DNA of 6,937 nt, from contig JAEYTQ010000564.1 of the NCBI GenBank assembly GCA_023433965.1, forward strand, positions 1 through 6,937, in the 5' to 3' direction. The position numbers and the translations under genes are program-made. Below are positions 1 to 5,433 of the stretch, one piece after another; the stretch's first letter is position 1; the number at the start of each line of letters is the position of its first letter. The notes under the pieces are model-generated. The model did no database searches. It worked only from the letters and a program-made list of their open reading frames with translations, and was not told the origin of the DNA. The DNA is from Pseudomonadota bacterium. Lineage in GTDB: Bacteria; Pseudomonadota; Alphaproteobacteria; Rhizobiales; Xanthobacteraceae.

Positions 1-415
1 GCGAAGTACCGGCGGTACCGATCCATTTCGAGCCGCCCTGATGCCGGCCCTTCTGCTCCTCGAGGCGCTTCTTCAAGGTCTCCATGAGCTTGTCCCAGCC
101 CATAGCCTCGATCTGCTTCTTCTCTTCTTCGGTCAGATATTTCTCGGCGAGCTTCTTCAGCCACTCCTCGGGAATCTCCGCCTTCTCCATGGCATCGAGC
201 AGGTTCTCCAACCCCTTGAACACGGTGCCGAACACGCGGTCGAACTTGTCGAGGTTGCGTTCGTCCTTCACCAAGGAGGCGCGCGACAGATAGTAGAAGT
301 TCTCGACCGAATAGTCCGCAAGGTCGGCGTCGAGCGCCTCCACCAGCGTGAGGTATTCGCGCAGCGTCACGGGGACCTGCGCATCGCGCAGAGAGGTGAA
401 GAATTGCAGGAACAT
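1..415 (-). CDS. CoxE-like VWA domain protein, N-terminal part (cut by window start)
   Basis: Reading leftwards from an ATG at 415-413, the frame stays open for 138 codons and runs off the window. The visible protein begins MFLQFFTSLRDAQVPVTLRE, continues with a helical, charged segment (about residues 65-125, many Lys and Glu), and ends near residues 129-138 with GGSKWIGTAGTS. This is the N-terminal region I associate with CoxE-type (COG3552-like) von Willebrand factor A proteins. The VWA fold itself and its MIDAS metal site should lie beyond the window. Such proteins normally act in the cytoplasm with a MoxR-type ATPase in maturing or remodelling metalloenzymes; CoxD/CoxE of CO dehydrogenase is the known example. 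A MoxR ATPase lies about 470 bp away on the opposite strand, which supports a functional pair. No strong ribosome-binding site precedes the ATG. Family call is fairly sure; the substrate is unknown. Confidence 0.85.
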   Translation of the reverse strand, partial: MFLQFFTSLRDAQVPVTLREYLTLVEALDADLADYSVENFYYLSRASLVKDERNLDKFDRVFGTVFKGLENLLDAMEKAEIPEEWLKKLAEKYLTEEEKKQIEAMGWDKLMETLKKRLEEQKGRHQGGSKWIGTAGTS

Positions 416-474
416 GGCTGACAGATTGCCCGTCAGGGGACGAACGTCAAGGGGCGGCATCCCCCGCTCTTCGC

Positions 475-502
475 TAGACCAGCGGGCATTTTGCTCTAGA
501 AT
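475..502 (+). promoter_or_regulatory. putative sigma70-type promoter for the GlsB-like gene
   Basis: TAGACC at 475-480 matches the -35 consensus at 4 of 6 positions. TAGAAT at 497-502 matches the -10 consensus at 5 of 6. They are separated by 16 bp, which predicts a start near 509, about 30 nt before the ATG at 539. I looked for the alphaproteobacterial general-stress (EcfG) pattern GGAAC-N16/17-CGTT, since this is a stress-type gene, and did not see it. This is only a consensus match. Confidence 0.3.
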
Positions 503-538
503 TGGTGGTCTCACGGGGTTGTTTTGGGGACGTTTGTC

Positions 539-784
539 ATGGGAATTGTCGCAGCGCTCATCATCGGCGCCATCGCCGGCTGGCTCGCCGGCAAGATTGT
601 CCACGGGGCGGGATTTGGGCTGGTCGGCAACATCGTCGTCGGCATCATCGGCGCACTGGTCGCGAGCTGGGTGCTGCCGCAGCTGCACATCCAGCTGGCA
701 ACGGGCACCATCGGCGCCATCGTGAACGCCACGATCGGCGCGGTGATTGTGCTAGTCATCCTTTCGCTGATAAAACGGGTCTGA
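539..784 (+). CDS. GlsB/YeaQ/YmgE-family small membrane protein
   Basis: An 81-residue, very hydrophobic, glycine-rich protein. It has three likely membrane helices at about residues 3-21, 27-46 and 56-78, and a short basic C-terminus (IKRV). The glycine-spaced core around residues 27-40 (GLVGNIVVGIIGAL) is the hallmark of the transglycosylase-associated / GlsB-YeaQ-YmgE family. These are inner-membrane proteins linked to general or envelope stress; their biochemical function is not settled and they are not known to be transglycosylases. I chose the ATG at 539 over the in-frame TTG at 524 because a GGGGA Shine-Dalgarno run (526-530) sits 8 nt upstream of the ATG. The length is normal for the family. 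The gene stands alone: a predicted promoter precedes it, a strong hairpin follows 17 nt after the stop, and its left neighbour is divergent. Confidence 0.85.
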   Translation: MGIVAALIIGAIAGWLAGKIVHGAGFGLVGNIVVGIIGALVASWVLPQLHIQLATGTIGAIVNATIGAVIVLVILSLIKRV

Positions 785-801
785 AAGCCTGACCGAACCA
801 G

Positions 802-826
802 GAACGGCCGCGATGCGCGGCCGTTC
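802..826 (+). terminator. hairpin terminator after the GlsB-like gene
   Basis: A perfect 11-bp stem (802-812 with 816-826, left arm GAACGGCCGCG) closes a 3-nt loop, 17 nt after the stop at 782-784. The stem is very GC-rich but is followed by GCTTGTCGT, not a run of T, so it is an imperfect intrinsic terminator. It may slow or end transcription, leaving limited read-through into the MoxR-type gene at 887. Confidence 0.55.
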
Positions 827-886
827 GCTTGTCGTGACCAAGGCCGTGCAATTGGCAATGCCCGGGACGACCAACAAGGACGCGCG

Positions 887-1729
887 ATGAAATTTACCGG
901 CACCAAGGACTATGTTGCGACCGACGATCTCAAGGTCGCCGTCAATGCCTCGATCGTACTCGAGCGCCCGCTCCTGGTGAAGGGCGAGCCCGGCACCGGC
1001 AAGACGGTACTTGCAGAGGAAGTGGCGAAGGCGCTGAACGCGCCGCTCTTGACCTGGCACATCAAGTCCACCACCAAGGCGCAGCAGGGCCTCTACGAAT
1101 ACGACGCGGTGTCGCGCCTGCGCGACAGCCAGCTCGGCGATGCCCGCGTGTCGGACATCAAGAACTACATCAAGCGCGGCAAGCTGTGGGAAGCCTTCAC
1201 CGCCGAGCAGCGCCCGGTGCTCCTGATCGACGAGATCGACAAGGCCGACATCGAGTTTCCGAACGACTTGCTGCTCGAGCTCGACCGCATGGAATTCCAT
1301 GTCTACGAGACCGGCGAGACGATCAAGGCGAAGCAGCGCCCGATCATGATGATCACGTCCAACAACGAGAAGGAGCTGCCGGACGCTTTTCTCCGCCGCT
1401 GCTTCTTCCACTACATCAAGTTCCCCGACGCCGACACGATGGGCCGGATCGTCGACGTCCACTTCCCCGGCATCAAGAAGCGCCTGGTGGAAGAGGCGCT
1501 GCGCATCTTCTTCGAGGTGCGCGAGGTGCCCGGCCTGAAGAAGAAGCCGTCGACGTCCGAGCTGCTCGACTGGCTCAAGCTGCTGCTCAACGAGGACATG
1601 AGCGTCGAGCAGCTGAGGGAACGCGACCCGCGCAAGCTGATCCCGCCGCTGCACGGCGCACTGCTCAAGAACGAACAGGACGTGCATTTGTTCGAGCGGC
1701 TGGCGTTTTTGAGCCGGAGGGAAGTGTGA
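887..1729 (+). CDS. MoxR-type AAA+ ATPase (CoxD-like)
   Basis: A complete 280-residue ATPase. Walker A is GEPGTGKT at residues 33-40 and Walker B is VLLIDE at 111-116. Sensor 1 lies in ITSNNEKELP (Asn159/Asn160), followed by the DAFLRRC arginine segment (166-172). A C-terminal helical lid holds the STSELLDWL element near 222-230, in the sensor 2 region. The order and spacing fit the MoxR branch of AAA+ proteins, and length is typical. Family members use ATP hydrolysis, usually with a VWA-domain partner, to mature or insert cofactors into enzyme complexes; CoxD for CO dehydrogenase and MoxR for methanol dehydrogenase are the named cases. The ATG at 887 has an AAGGA ribosome-binding site (876-880) 6 nt upstream. 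The likely partner is the CoxE-like gene at the left edge, here divergently encoded. No cox structural genes are visible, so the client is unknown. A structured repeat starts 4 nt after the stop. Confidence 0.93.
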   Translation: MKFTGTKDYVATDDLKVAVNASIVLERPLLVKGEPGTGKTVLAEEVAKALNAPLLTWHIKSTTKAQQGLYEYDAVSRLRDSQLGDARVSDIKNYIKRGKLWEAFTAEQRPVLLIDEIDKADIEFPNDLLLELDRMEFHVYETGETIKAKQRPIMMITSNNEKELPDAFLRRCFFHYIKFPDADTMGRIVDVHFPGIKKRLVEEALRIFFEVREVPGLKKKPSTSELLDWLKLLLNEDMSVEQLRERDPRKLIPPLHGALLKNEQDVHLFERLAFLSRREV

Positions 1730-1732
1730 GCT

Positions 1733-1874
1733 CTCGTGTCCCGAACGCGCTGCAGCGTGCAACGCTGCTGCGCTGAGCCGGGATCCAGAAGGCGACACGG
1801 CCCGCTCGGAGAGATGGGCCCCGGCTCTGCAGCGCCACCGTCGAAGGGACGCTGCGCCGCGTCCGGGGCACGAG
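1733..1874. repeat. imperfect inverted repeat, about 142 bp, abutting the MoxR stop
   Basis: The outer arms 1733-1749 (CTCGTGTCCCGAACGCG) and 1858-1874 (CGCGTCCGGGGCACGAG) pair at 15 of 17 positions, with one further G-T wobble. The inner arms 1775-1782 (GAGCCGGG) and 1820-1827 (CCCGGCTC) pair perfectly. Both intervening sides carry CTGCAGCG-like strings. The whole would fold into one long interrupted hairpin starting just after the TGA at 1727-1729. From memory, this type with CTCGTGTCCCG-like ends is a common intergenic palindrome in Bradyrhizobium genomes; I could not check copy number. It may protect the 3' end or end transcription of the ATPase gene, which is inference. Confidence 0.7.
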
Positions 1875-1902
1875 CACGGGTTCGGCGCACGCATTCTCCT
1901 CC

Positions 1903-1932
1903 TCGGATGAGGCGACGACTTCGCCCATCCGA
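1903..1932. repeat. bulged hairpin between two repeat elements
   Basis: TCGGATG (1903-1909) pairs with CATCCGA (1926-1932), and GGCGA (1911-1915) pairs with TCGCC (1921-1925). A single A at 1910 is bulged and the loop has 5 nt (1916-1920). That gives 12 perfect pairs in total. It sits between the 142-bp inverted repeat and the larger structured stretch and might be a boundary of either. Function unknown. Confidence 0.5.
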
Positions 1933-2015
1933 CTCGCATTTTGAATTTCAGACACACGCTCGCAGCCTCGCGGCGCACCCGAGCTTTGCTTCGTTCCTCC
2001 CCCTCGAGAAGGAGG

Positions 2016-2129
2016 GCGCAGGGAAGGCTGGGTGCCGACAGGCACCCGCGGTCTGCTGCGCAAAAAGGCACACGCAGAAAACCGCACAGCAGCATACAGG
2101 TGTCGCCGAACACGCGGCCTTCCCTGCGC
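2016..2129. other. candidate multi-branched (four-stem) nucleic-acid structure
   Basis: A perfect 13-bp inverted repeat, GCGCAGGGAAGGC (2016-2028) with GCCTTCCCTGCGC (2117-2129), encloses 88 nt that contain further stems. Stem 2 is GGGTGCC-GACA-GGCACCC (2030-2047, 7 bp). Stem 3 is GCGGT (2048-2052) with ACCGC (2081-2085), then a 3x3 internal loop, then CTGCG (2056-2060) with CGCAG (2073-2077). Stem 4 is a weaker GTGT (2100-2103) with ACAC (2110-2113). The 7-bp stem begins one base inside the closing stem, giving a cloverleaf-like layout. It could be an RNA fold or a DNA cruciform; the strand cannot be told. It resembles no tRNA and no riboswitch class that I recognise. Confidence 0.45.
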
Positions 2130-2138
2130 AGTGGTCGG

Positions 2139-2165
2139 ACGGCTTATGCCGTGCTCTCCCGGGAG
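2139..2165. repeat. two adjacent small palindromes
   Basis: ACGGC-TTAT-GCCGT (2139-2152) is a 5-bp hairpin with a four-base loop. It is followed 3 nt later by the perfect 10-bp palindrome CTCCCGGGAG (2156-2165). Both lie 10 to 40 nt beyond the closing stem of the multi-branch structure and probably belong to the same element. Confidence 0.4.
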
Positions 2166-2300
2166 CCGAGTTCCTTCTGGCCTCCCTCGCCCCGCGAATT
2201 GACGATGCCGTCTGCCCGGTTGGGCTCGCGCGCATCTCCGCAAGAGGCTTGACCGTAGCAACGACGGCCAGGACCACACGGTTTTGCCGTACGCAGCTCA

Positions 2301-2329
2301 TCCGGCTTCGCCAAAGAGGCTTCGCCGGA
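2301..2329. repeat. inverted repeat containing a tandem GGCTTCGCC
   Basis: TCCGGC (2301-2306) pairs with GCCGGA (2324-2329). The same segment holds two direct copies of GGCTTCGCC, at 2304-2312 and 2318-2326, 14 bp apart. Each copy can also form a tiny 3-bp hairpin. It is part of the structured stretch and has no known role. Confidence 0.35.
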
Positions 2330-2635
2330 CTTCGGCGCCGCTCGTCCGCACGAAGCCTCGGGCTCACAGGGACTACCCGCCCTGCCCGCGCCTCTCGCGC
2401 ACGACGCTGCCGCGTCCACCGCAACCCGGCCCGCGTTTCGAACGACTCGCGAACCGCCCCCCTTCGTCGGGCCGGGCTACGTCGATCTATGCCGTAATTC
2501 CGAATTTCGGTAAAGTGGAATATTTTTCCGGGAAGGGGTTGACGAGGTGGCGGGGTGTTTTGCCCGACGGAACATGAGCGAGCCGTCGCTCGGCGCTTCA
2601 AGCCCTGGACAGCCCCGCCTCGCCCATACTGGCCG

Positions 2636-2929
2636 TCACGAGGCCTTGCGCCTGACCGCCTTGCGCAAGGTCTCGTCGATGCGCGACTTCCAGCCCGGTC
2701 CGGTCGATTTGAAATGCTCGACTACCTCGGGGCTGAGGCGAAGGGACACCAGCTTTTTGGTTGGCGCCTTGTTCGGGCCGCGCCCTTTCCGGATGGATGC
2801 GCTGAGATCAGGAAACACTTCTGCGAACGGCCGCGCCTTGGCGAAATCGGCCTTCGTCAGCTCCGGATTGTCGCTGACCTCGCGGAGGTCTCTCTTGGTG
2901 TAGCCCGATTTCTTCTTAACGTTCGGCAT
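2636..2929 (-). CDS. brnA: BrnA-family antitoxin, no adjacent toxin
   Basis: A 97-residue protein with the layout of BrnA antitoxins (COG3514 type). It has a charged N-terminal half with the DNPELTKADFAKARP segment (residues 20-34) and FPDLSASIRKGRG (39-51). A C-terminal ribbon-helix-helix DNA-binding domain follows: strand KLVSLRLS (59-66), first helix (67-75), turn with Gly79-Trp80, second helix (80-93). BrnA normally neutralises the RelE-like ribonuclease BrnT and represses their shared promoter, with brnT directly upstream. Here the 122 bp between this start and the GMC stop cannot hold a toxin gene and show no remnant of one, so the antitoxin looks solitary. I chose the ATG at 2929-2927 because an AAGGA ribosome-binding site lies 6-7 nt upstream; an in-frame GTG at 2980 lacks one. 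A toxin elsewhere in the genome, or a plain regulator role, remains possible. Confidence 0.85.
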   Translation of the reverse strand: MPNVKKKSGYTKRDLREVSDNPELTKADFAKARPFAEVFPDLSASIRKGRGPNKAPTKKLVSLRLSPEVVEHFKSTGPGWKSRIDETLRKAVRRKAS

Positions 2930-2985
2930 AGAGCTTCCTTTCGGTGCGGCTTGCCGGTCGCATGCTGATGATGCTGACACCTTAA

Positions 2986-2999
2986 TTTGTAGCTACAAA
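2986..2999 (-). promoter_or_regulatory. perfect 14-bp palindrome, likely BrnA operator
   Basis: TTTGTAGCTACAAA is a perfect palindrome with no spacer, 56 bp upstream of the brnA ATG in an AT-richer patch. Ribbon-helix-helix antitoxins bind short palindromes in their own promoters, so this is the natural site for autorepression. I also recall TGTAGCTACA-type palindromes in front of toxin-antitoxin operons of alphaproteobacteria. No good -35/-10 pair could be fixed around it; TACAAA within it is a 4 of 6 match to a -10 box on the minus strand. Confidence 0.6.
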
Positions 3000-3051
3000 C
3001 TACTCCCTAGATCGAAACGAGCTTACCGTCGCCACGGCATGGGGGACGCAA

Positions 3052-4698
3052 TCACGCCACCGCGGCGTCCGGAATCTTTGCGGCTTCCATCGGCGTCTTG
3101 CCGCGGATCAGGTCCGAGGCGCGATCCGCGATCATCATGGTGGAGGCGTTGAGATTCGCCGAGATCATGCGCGGCATGACCGAGGCGTCGATGACACGGA
3201 GGCCTTCGAGGCCATGGACGCGGAGTTGGTCGTCGACCACCGCCCAGGTCGAATCCGCCGGGCCCATGCGGCAGGTGCAGCCGGGGTGGAAGGTGGTGGT
3301 GCCGCGCTCGGTAGCGGCTGCCAAGAATTCGTCGTCGGTGTTGACGTTGGGGCCGGGGAAATCCTCATAGGCGTAATAGGGCGACAGCGGCGCACTCTTC
3401 AATAAGCGCCGCGCGAGCTTCATGCCGCCGACGACGACGCGGCGGTCGAGCTCGGCGTCGAGATAATTGGTCTGGATGATCGGCGGCGCGAACGGATCGG
3501 ATGAGCGGATGCGGACATAGCCGCGGCTCTCGGGCCGCTGCTGCCAGGATGCTACCGTCATGCCGGGCTCGTCCTCGAGCTGGCCCTGCACCCCCTCCTT
3601 GTAGCTCGCCGGCGTGAAGGTGAGCTGGAGGTCGGAACTCTCGGCGCTCTCGCCGGAGTGCCAGAAGCAGTAGACCATGGTCGGCGACAGCGACAGCAGA
3701 CCGCGGCGCGCGGTCGCCCATTTCAGCGCCTCGATCCACAGCGACAAGCCGCGGCGGAGCTCGTTGATGGTCTTGATGTCCTTCACCCGCGCCACCGTGC
3801 GCGGGGCGTAATGGTCCTGCAGGCCCTCGCCGACGGGCAGCGCGTGACGCACGGCGATGCCGTGCTGCTGCAACAGGTCGGGCGACCCGATGCCGGAAAG
3901 CTGCAGCAGCTGCGGCGAGTTATAGGTGCCGCCGGAGAGAATGACTTCCTTGTTGGCGCGCACCTCGACCGGATGTCCGCCACGGCCGCCCTTCATGTAG
4001 CGCACGCCGACGGCGCGCTTGCCCTCGAAGATGATCTCGGTCGCGTGCGCGTGCGTGTGCACATGCAGGTTGGGCCGCTTCATCGCGGGTTTCAGGAACG
4101 CGGTCGCGCCGGAGACGCGCAGCCCGTTGTTGATGGTGCGCTGGCAGTAGGAGACGCCCTCCTGGGTCTTGCCGTTGTAATCGGGGTTGCGCGGAATGCC
4201 GAGCGAGACCGCGCCTTCCATGAAGGCTTCGCAGAGCGGATCGCGCCAGTCCATGGTGGTGACGACGAGACTGCCGTCGCGGCCGCGATAGGTGTCTTCG
4301 CCCTCGCCGACCCGCTTCTCCAGCCGGCGGAAGTAGGGCAGCACGTCGGCATAGCCCCAGCCGCGATTGCCCATCTGCGCCCAGGTGTCGAAATCCATGC
4401 GCTGGCCGCGATTGTAGATGTGGCCGTTGATCGAGGACGAGCCGCCGAGCGTCTTGCCGCGCGGCGCATAGATGCTGCGCCCGCCGGTCCAGGGCCCGAC
4501 CTCCTGCTGGTAGGCCCAGTTGATGCTCTTCATGTGGAAGGTCTTGATGAAGCCCGCCGGCAGGTGGATGTAGGGATGCCAATCGGACGGCCCGGCTTCC
4601 AGCACGCAAACGCTGGTGTCGGGATCTTCGCTGAGCCGGCTGGCGAGCACGCAACCGGCAGAGCCGGCGCCGACGATCACGTAGTCGAATCTGTCCAT
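3052..4698 (-). CDS. GMC-family FAD-dependent oxidoreductase (choline/alcohol dehydrogenase type)
   Basis: A complete 548-residue flavoprotein. The N-terminal FAD dinucleotide fold shows GAGSAG at residues 10-15 and the ribose-binding Glu at 34. GMC signature 1 is around GKTLGGSSSIN (81-91) and signature 2 is GTYNSPQLLQLSGIG (257-271). The catalytic pair is His471 in FHPGCTCRMG and Asn515 in SANLNAS; their 44-residue spacing equals that of choline oxidase (His466/Asn510). No signal peptide is visible, so it is probably cytoplasmic. Family members oxidise a primary or secondary alcohol to an aldehyde, ketone or lactone using FAD. It resembles the choline-dehydrogenase-like group, but no aldehyde dehydrogenase or betaine genes are adjacent, so the substrate is open. 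The ATG at 4698-4696 was preferred because the FAD motif follows at once and a GAGG site lies 4 nt upstream; a 32-residue upstream extension overlaps the preceding gene and has no family features. The gene follows the acetyltransferase by 16 bp, so the two are probably co-transcribed. Confidence 0.93.
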   Translation of the reverse strand: MDRFDYVIVGAGSAGCVLASRLSEDPDTSVCVLEAGPSDWHPYIHLPAGFIKTFHMKSINWAYQQEVGPWTGGRSIYAPRGKTLGGSSSINGHIYNRGQRMDFDTWAQMGNRGWGYADVLPYFRRLEKRVGEGEDTYRGRDGSLVVTTMDWRDPLCEAFMEGAVSLGIPRNPDYNGKTQEGVSYCQRTINNGLRVSGATAFLKPAMKRPNLHVHTHAHATEIIFEGKRAVGVRYMKGGRGGHPVEVRANKEVILSGGTYNSPQLLQLSGIGSPDLLQQHGIAVRHALPVGEGLQDHYAPRTVARVKDIKTINELRRGLSLWIEALKWATARRGLLSLSPTMVYCFWHSGESAESSDLQLTFTPASYKEGVQGQLEDEPGMTVASWQQRPESRGYVRIRSSDPFAPPIIQTNYLDAELDRRVVVGGMKLARRLLKSAPLSPYYAYEDFPGPNVNTDDEFLAAATERGTTTFHPGCTCRMGPADSTWAVVDDQLRVHGLEGLRVIDASVMPRMISANLNASTMMIADRASDLIRGKTPMEAAKIPDAAVA

Positions 4699-4714
4699 GG
4701 TGCCTCGGCCGCCC

Positions 4715-5308
4715 CTAGCGCGGCTTGTCGTTGAGTTGGAACTCCAGATGCGCCTGCACCGTCGGCCATTCGGCGGCGGTGATGCTGTAGACAATCGTGT
4801 CGCGCAAGGTGCCGTTCGGCGCGATCTGGTGGCTGCGCAGGATGCCGTCCTGCTTGGCGCCGAGGCGCTCGATGGCGCGGCGGCTCTGGTGGTTGAAGAA
4901 ATGCGTGCGGAACTCGACCGCGATGCAGTTCAGCGTCTCGAAGGCGTGCCGCAGCAGCAAAAGCTTGCACTGCGTGTTGAGCGGGCCGCGCTGCGCGCTC
5001 TTGCCGTACCAGGTCGAGCCGATCTCGACGCGGCGATTGGCGGCATCGATGTTCATGTAGGTGGTCATGCCAACGATCCTGCCGTCGGCGTCGAACACGG
5101 TGAACGGCAGCATCGAGCCCGACGCCTGAAGCCCCAGGCGGCGGTCGATCTCCTTCGCCATGCCCTCAGGCGTCGGGACCGCAGTGTACCAGAGCTTCGA
5201 CAGCTCGCCGTCCTTGACGGCCGCGGCCAGCCCCTCGCGATGATCAGGCGACAGCGGCTCGAGACGGGCATGCTGTCCGCGTAGGGTGACGGGATCGGGC
5301 CAGGGCAT
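4715..5308 (-). CDS. GNAT-family N-acetyltransferase (RimJ/RimL-like)
   Basis: A complete 197-residue protein. After an N-terminal strand (VTLRGQHARLEPLSPDH, 7-23) come the central GNAT strands FTVFDADGRIVGMTTYMNID (69-88) and EIGSTWYGKSAQRGPLN (95-111), the usual acetyl-CoA pyrophosphate-binding region, then helix QCKLLLLRHAFE (113-124). It ends with the typical NHQSRRAIERLGAKQDGILR (139-158), where Asn139 and the Leu-Gly-Ala turn are family marks. This layout matches the RimJ/RimL-like branch, which acetylates protein N-termini, amino acids or small molecules with acetyl-CoA in the cytoplasm. The target cannot be inferred. The ATG at 5308-5306 has a GGAG site 6 nt upstream. The first gene after the palindromic repeat, it lies 16 bp ahead of the GMC oxidoreductase. 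Length is normal. Confidence 0.9.
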   Translation of the reverse strand: MPWPDPVTLRGQHARLEPLSPDHREGLAAAVKDGELSKLWYTAVPTPEGMAKEIDRRLGLQASGSMLPFTVFDADGRIVGMTTYMNIDAANRRVEIGSTWYGKSAQRGPLNTQCKLLLLRHAFETLNCIAVEFRTHFFNHQSRRAIERLGAKQDGILRSHQIAPNGTLRDTIVYSITAAEWPTVQAHLEFQLNDKPR

Positions 5309-5330
5309 TTCTCACTCCATAATGACTGCC

Positions 5331-5410
5331 GTCATTCCGGGATGGTCCCAAGAACCAGACCCGGAATCTCGAGATCCCGGGTTCTATGCTCCGCATAGCC
5401 CCGGGATGAC
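5331..5410. repeat. 80-bp palindromic intergenic repeat (REP-like)
   Basis: The outer arms GTCATTCCGG (5331-5340) and CCGGGATGAC (5401-5410) pair with a single G-T wobble. Inside is a 24-bp near-perfect palindrome, ACCCGGAATCTC (5359-5370) with GAGATCCCGGGT (5371-5382), with one mismatched pair. Next to it is a perfect hairpin CTATGC-TCC-GCATAG (5384-5398). The fold is a stem carrying two hairpins. I recall this GTCATTCCGGG...CCCGGAATCTCGAGAT pattern as an abundant intergenic repeat in Bradyrhizobium and relatives. It lies in the gap between the SMP-30 and acetyltransferase genes and may affect mRNA processing there. Confidence 0.8.
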
Positions 5411-5433
5411 AATCGCGTTTTACGCGATTGTCA
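5407..5433 (-). terminator. hairpin containing the SMP-30 stop codon
   Basis: A perfect 12-bp stem (5407-5418 with 5422-5433) closes a 3-nt loop. On the minus strand it begins with the TGA stop of the SMP-30 gene (5433-5431), so the stop codon itself is the base of the stem. No T-run follows; the palindromic repeat begins within the last 4 bases. It may act as a 3' stabiliser or partial terminator, but ribosomes at the stop would compete with folding. Confidence 0.5.

Larger units (their letters stand above)
1933..2580. repeat. structured non-coding stretch, probable interspersed repeat of Bradyrhizobium type
   Basis: Together with the two preceding elements this fills the gene-free interval between the MoxR-type ATPase and brnA. 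Open frames exist on both strands and in several phases, but they overlap one another, lack ribosome-binding sites, and give Arg/Ala/Pro/Cys-rich compositions with no domain. The stretch is dense in inverted repeats: 2016-2129 (multi-branch), 2139-2152, 2156-2165, 2207-2268 (GCCGTC with GACGGC, enclosing GCCC-GGTT-GGGC at 2214-2225), 2301-2329 and 2500-2510. From memory, minus-strand conceptual peptides resembling those read here (VVATVKPL..., GEHGISR...) recur as split 'hypothetical proteins' in Bradyrhizobium and Rhodopseudomonas genomes, in shifting frames, as expected of a repeated non-coding element. Edges are approximate: the right edge is near 2575-2580, and the left edge may include 1903-1932. 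No transposase or target duplication is visible. Confidence 0.55.

Noticed and set aside
752..2113. A 453-codon open frame on the minus strand opposite the MoxR-type ATPase
   Set aside because: It is the antisense reading of a gene with clear Walker motifs, continued into repeat sequence. Composition is arbitrary, with no domain and no ribosome-binding site.
2016..2129. A tRNA or tRNA-like gene
   Set aside because: No anticodon arm, T-arm GTTCGA-type consensus or acceptor end fits; the stem sizes differ.
1948..2601. A 217-codon minus-strand open frame (and overlapping frames at 1665-2279 and 2144-2419) as a possible new protein
   Set aside because: Three phases are open at once, the peptide is Arg/Ala/Cys-rich with no domain, no ribosome-binding site precedes it, and it spans several hairpins. 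Better read as a non-coding repeat.
2547..2968. + strand open frames opposite brnA
   Set aside because: They are antisense shadows; the minus frame has a recognisable BrnA ribbon-helix-helix domain and a good AAGGA site.
2927..2980. GTG at 2980 as an earlier brnA start
   Set aside because: No spaced ribosome-binding site precedes it, and the added 17 residues do not look like the family; the ATG at 2929 has a good site.
2930..3051. A possible brnT remnant upstream of brnA
   Set aside because: Only about 120 bp is available, and no reading frame there resembles the BrnT N-terminus or core.
3658..4734. A 358-codon + strand open frame opposite the GMC oxidoreductase
   Set aside because: High third-position GC keeps the antisense frame open; the minus strand holds both GMC signatures and the catalytic His/Asn.
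5331..5433. CRISPR-like repeats
   Set aside because: There is no regularly spaced direct repeat series with unique spacers; the structure is inverted repeats only.
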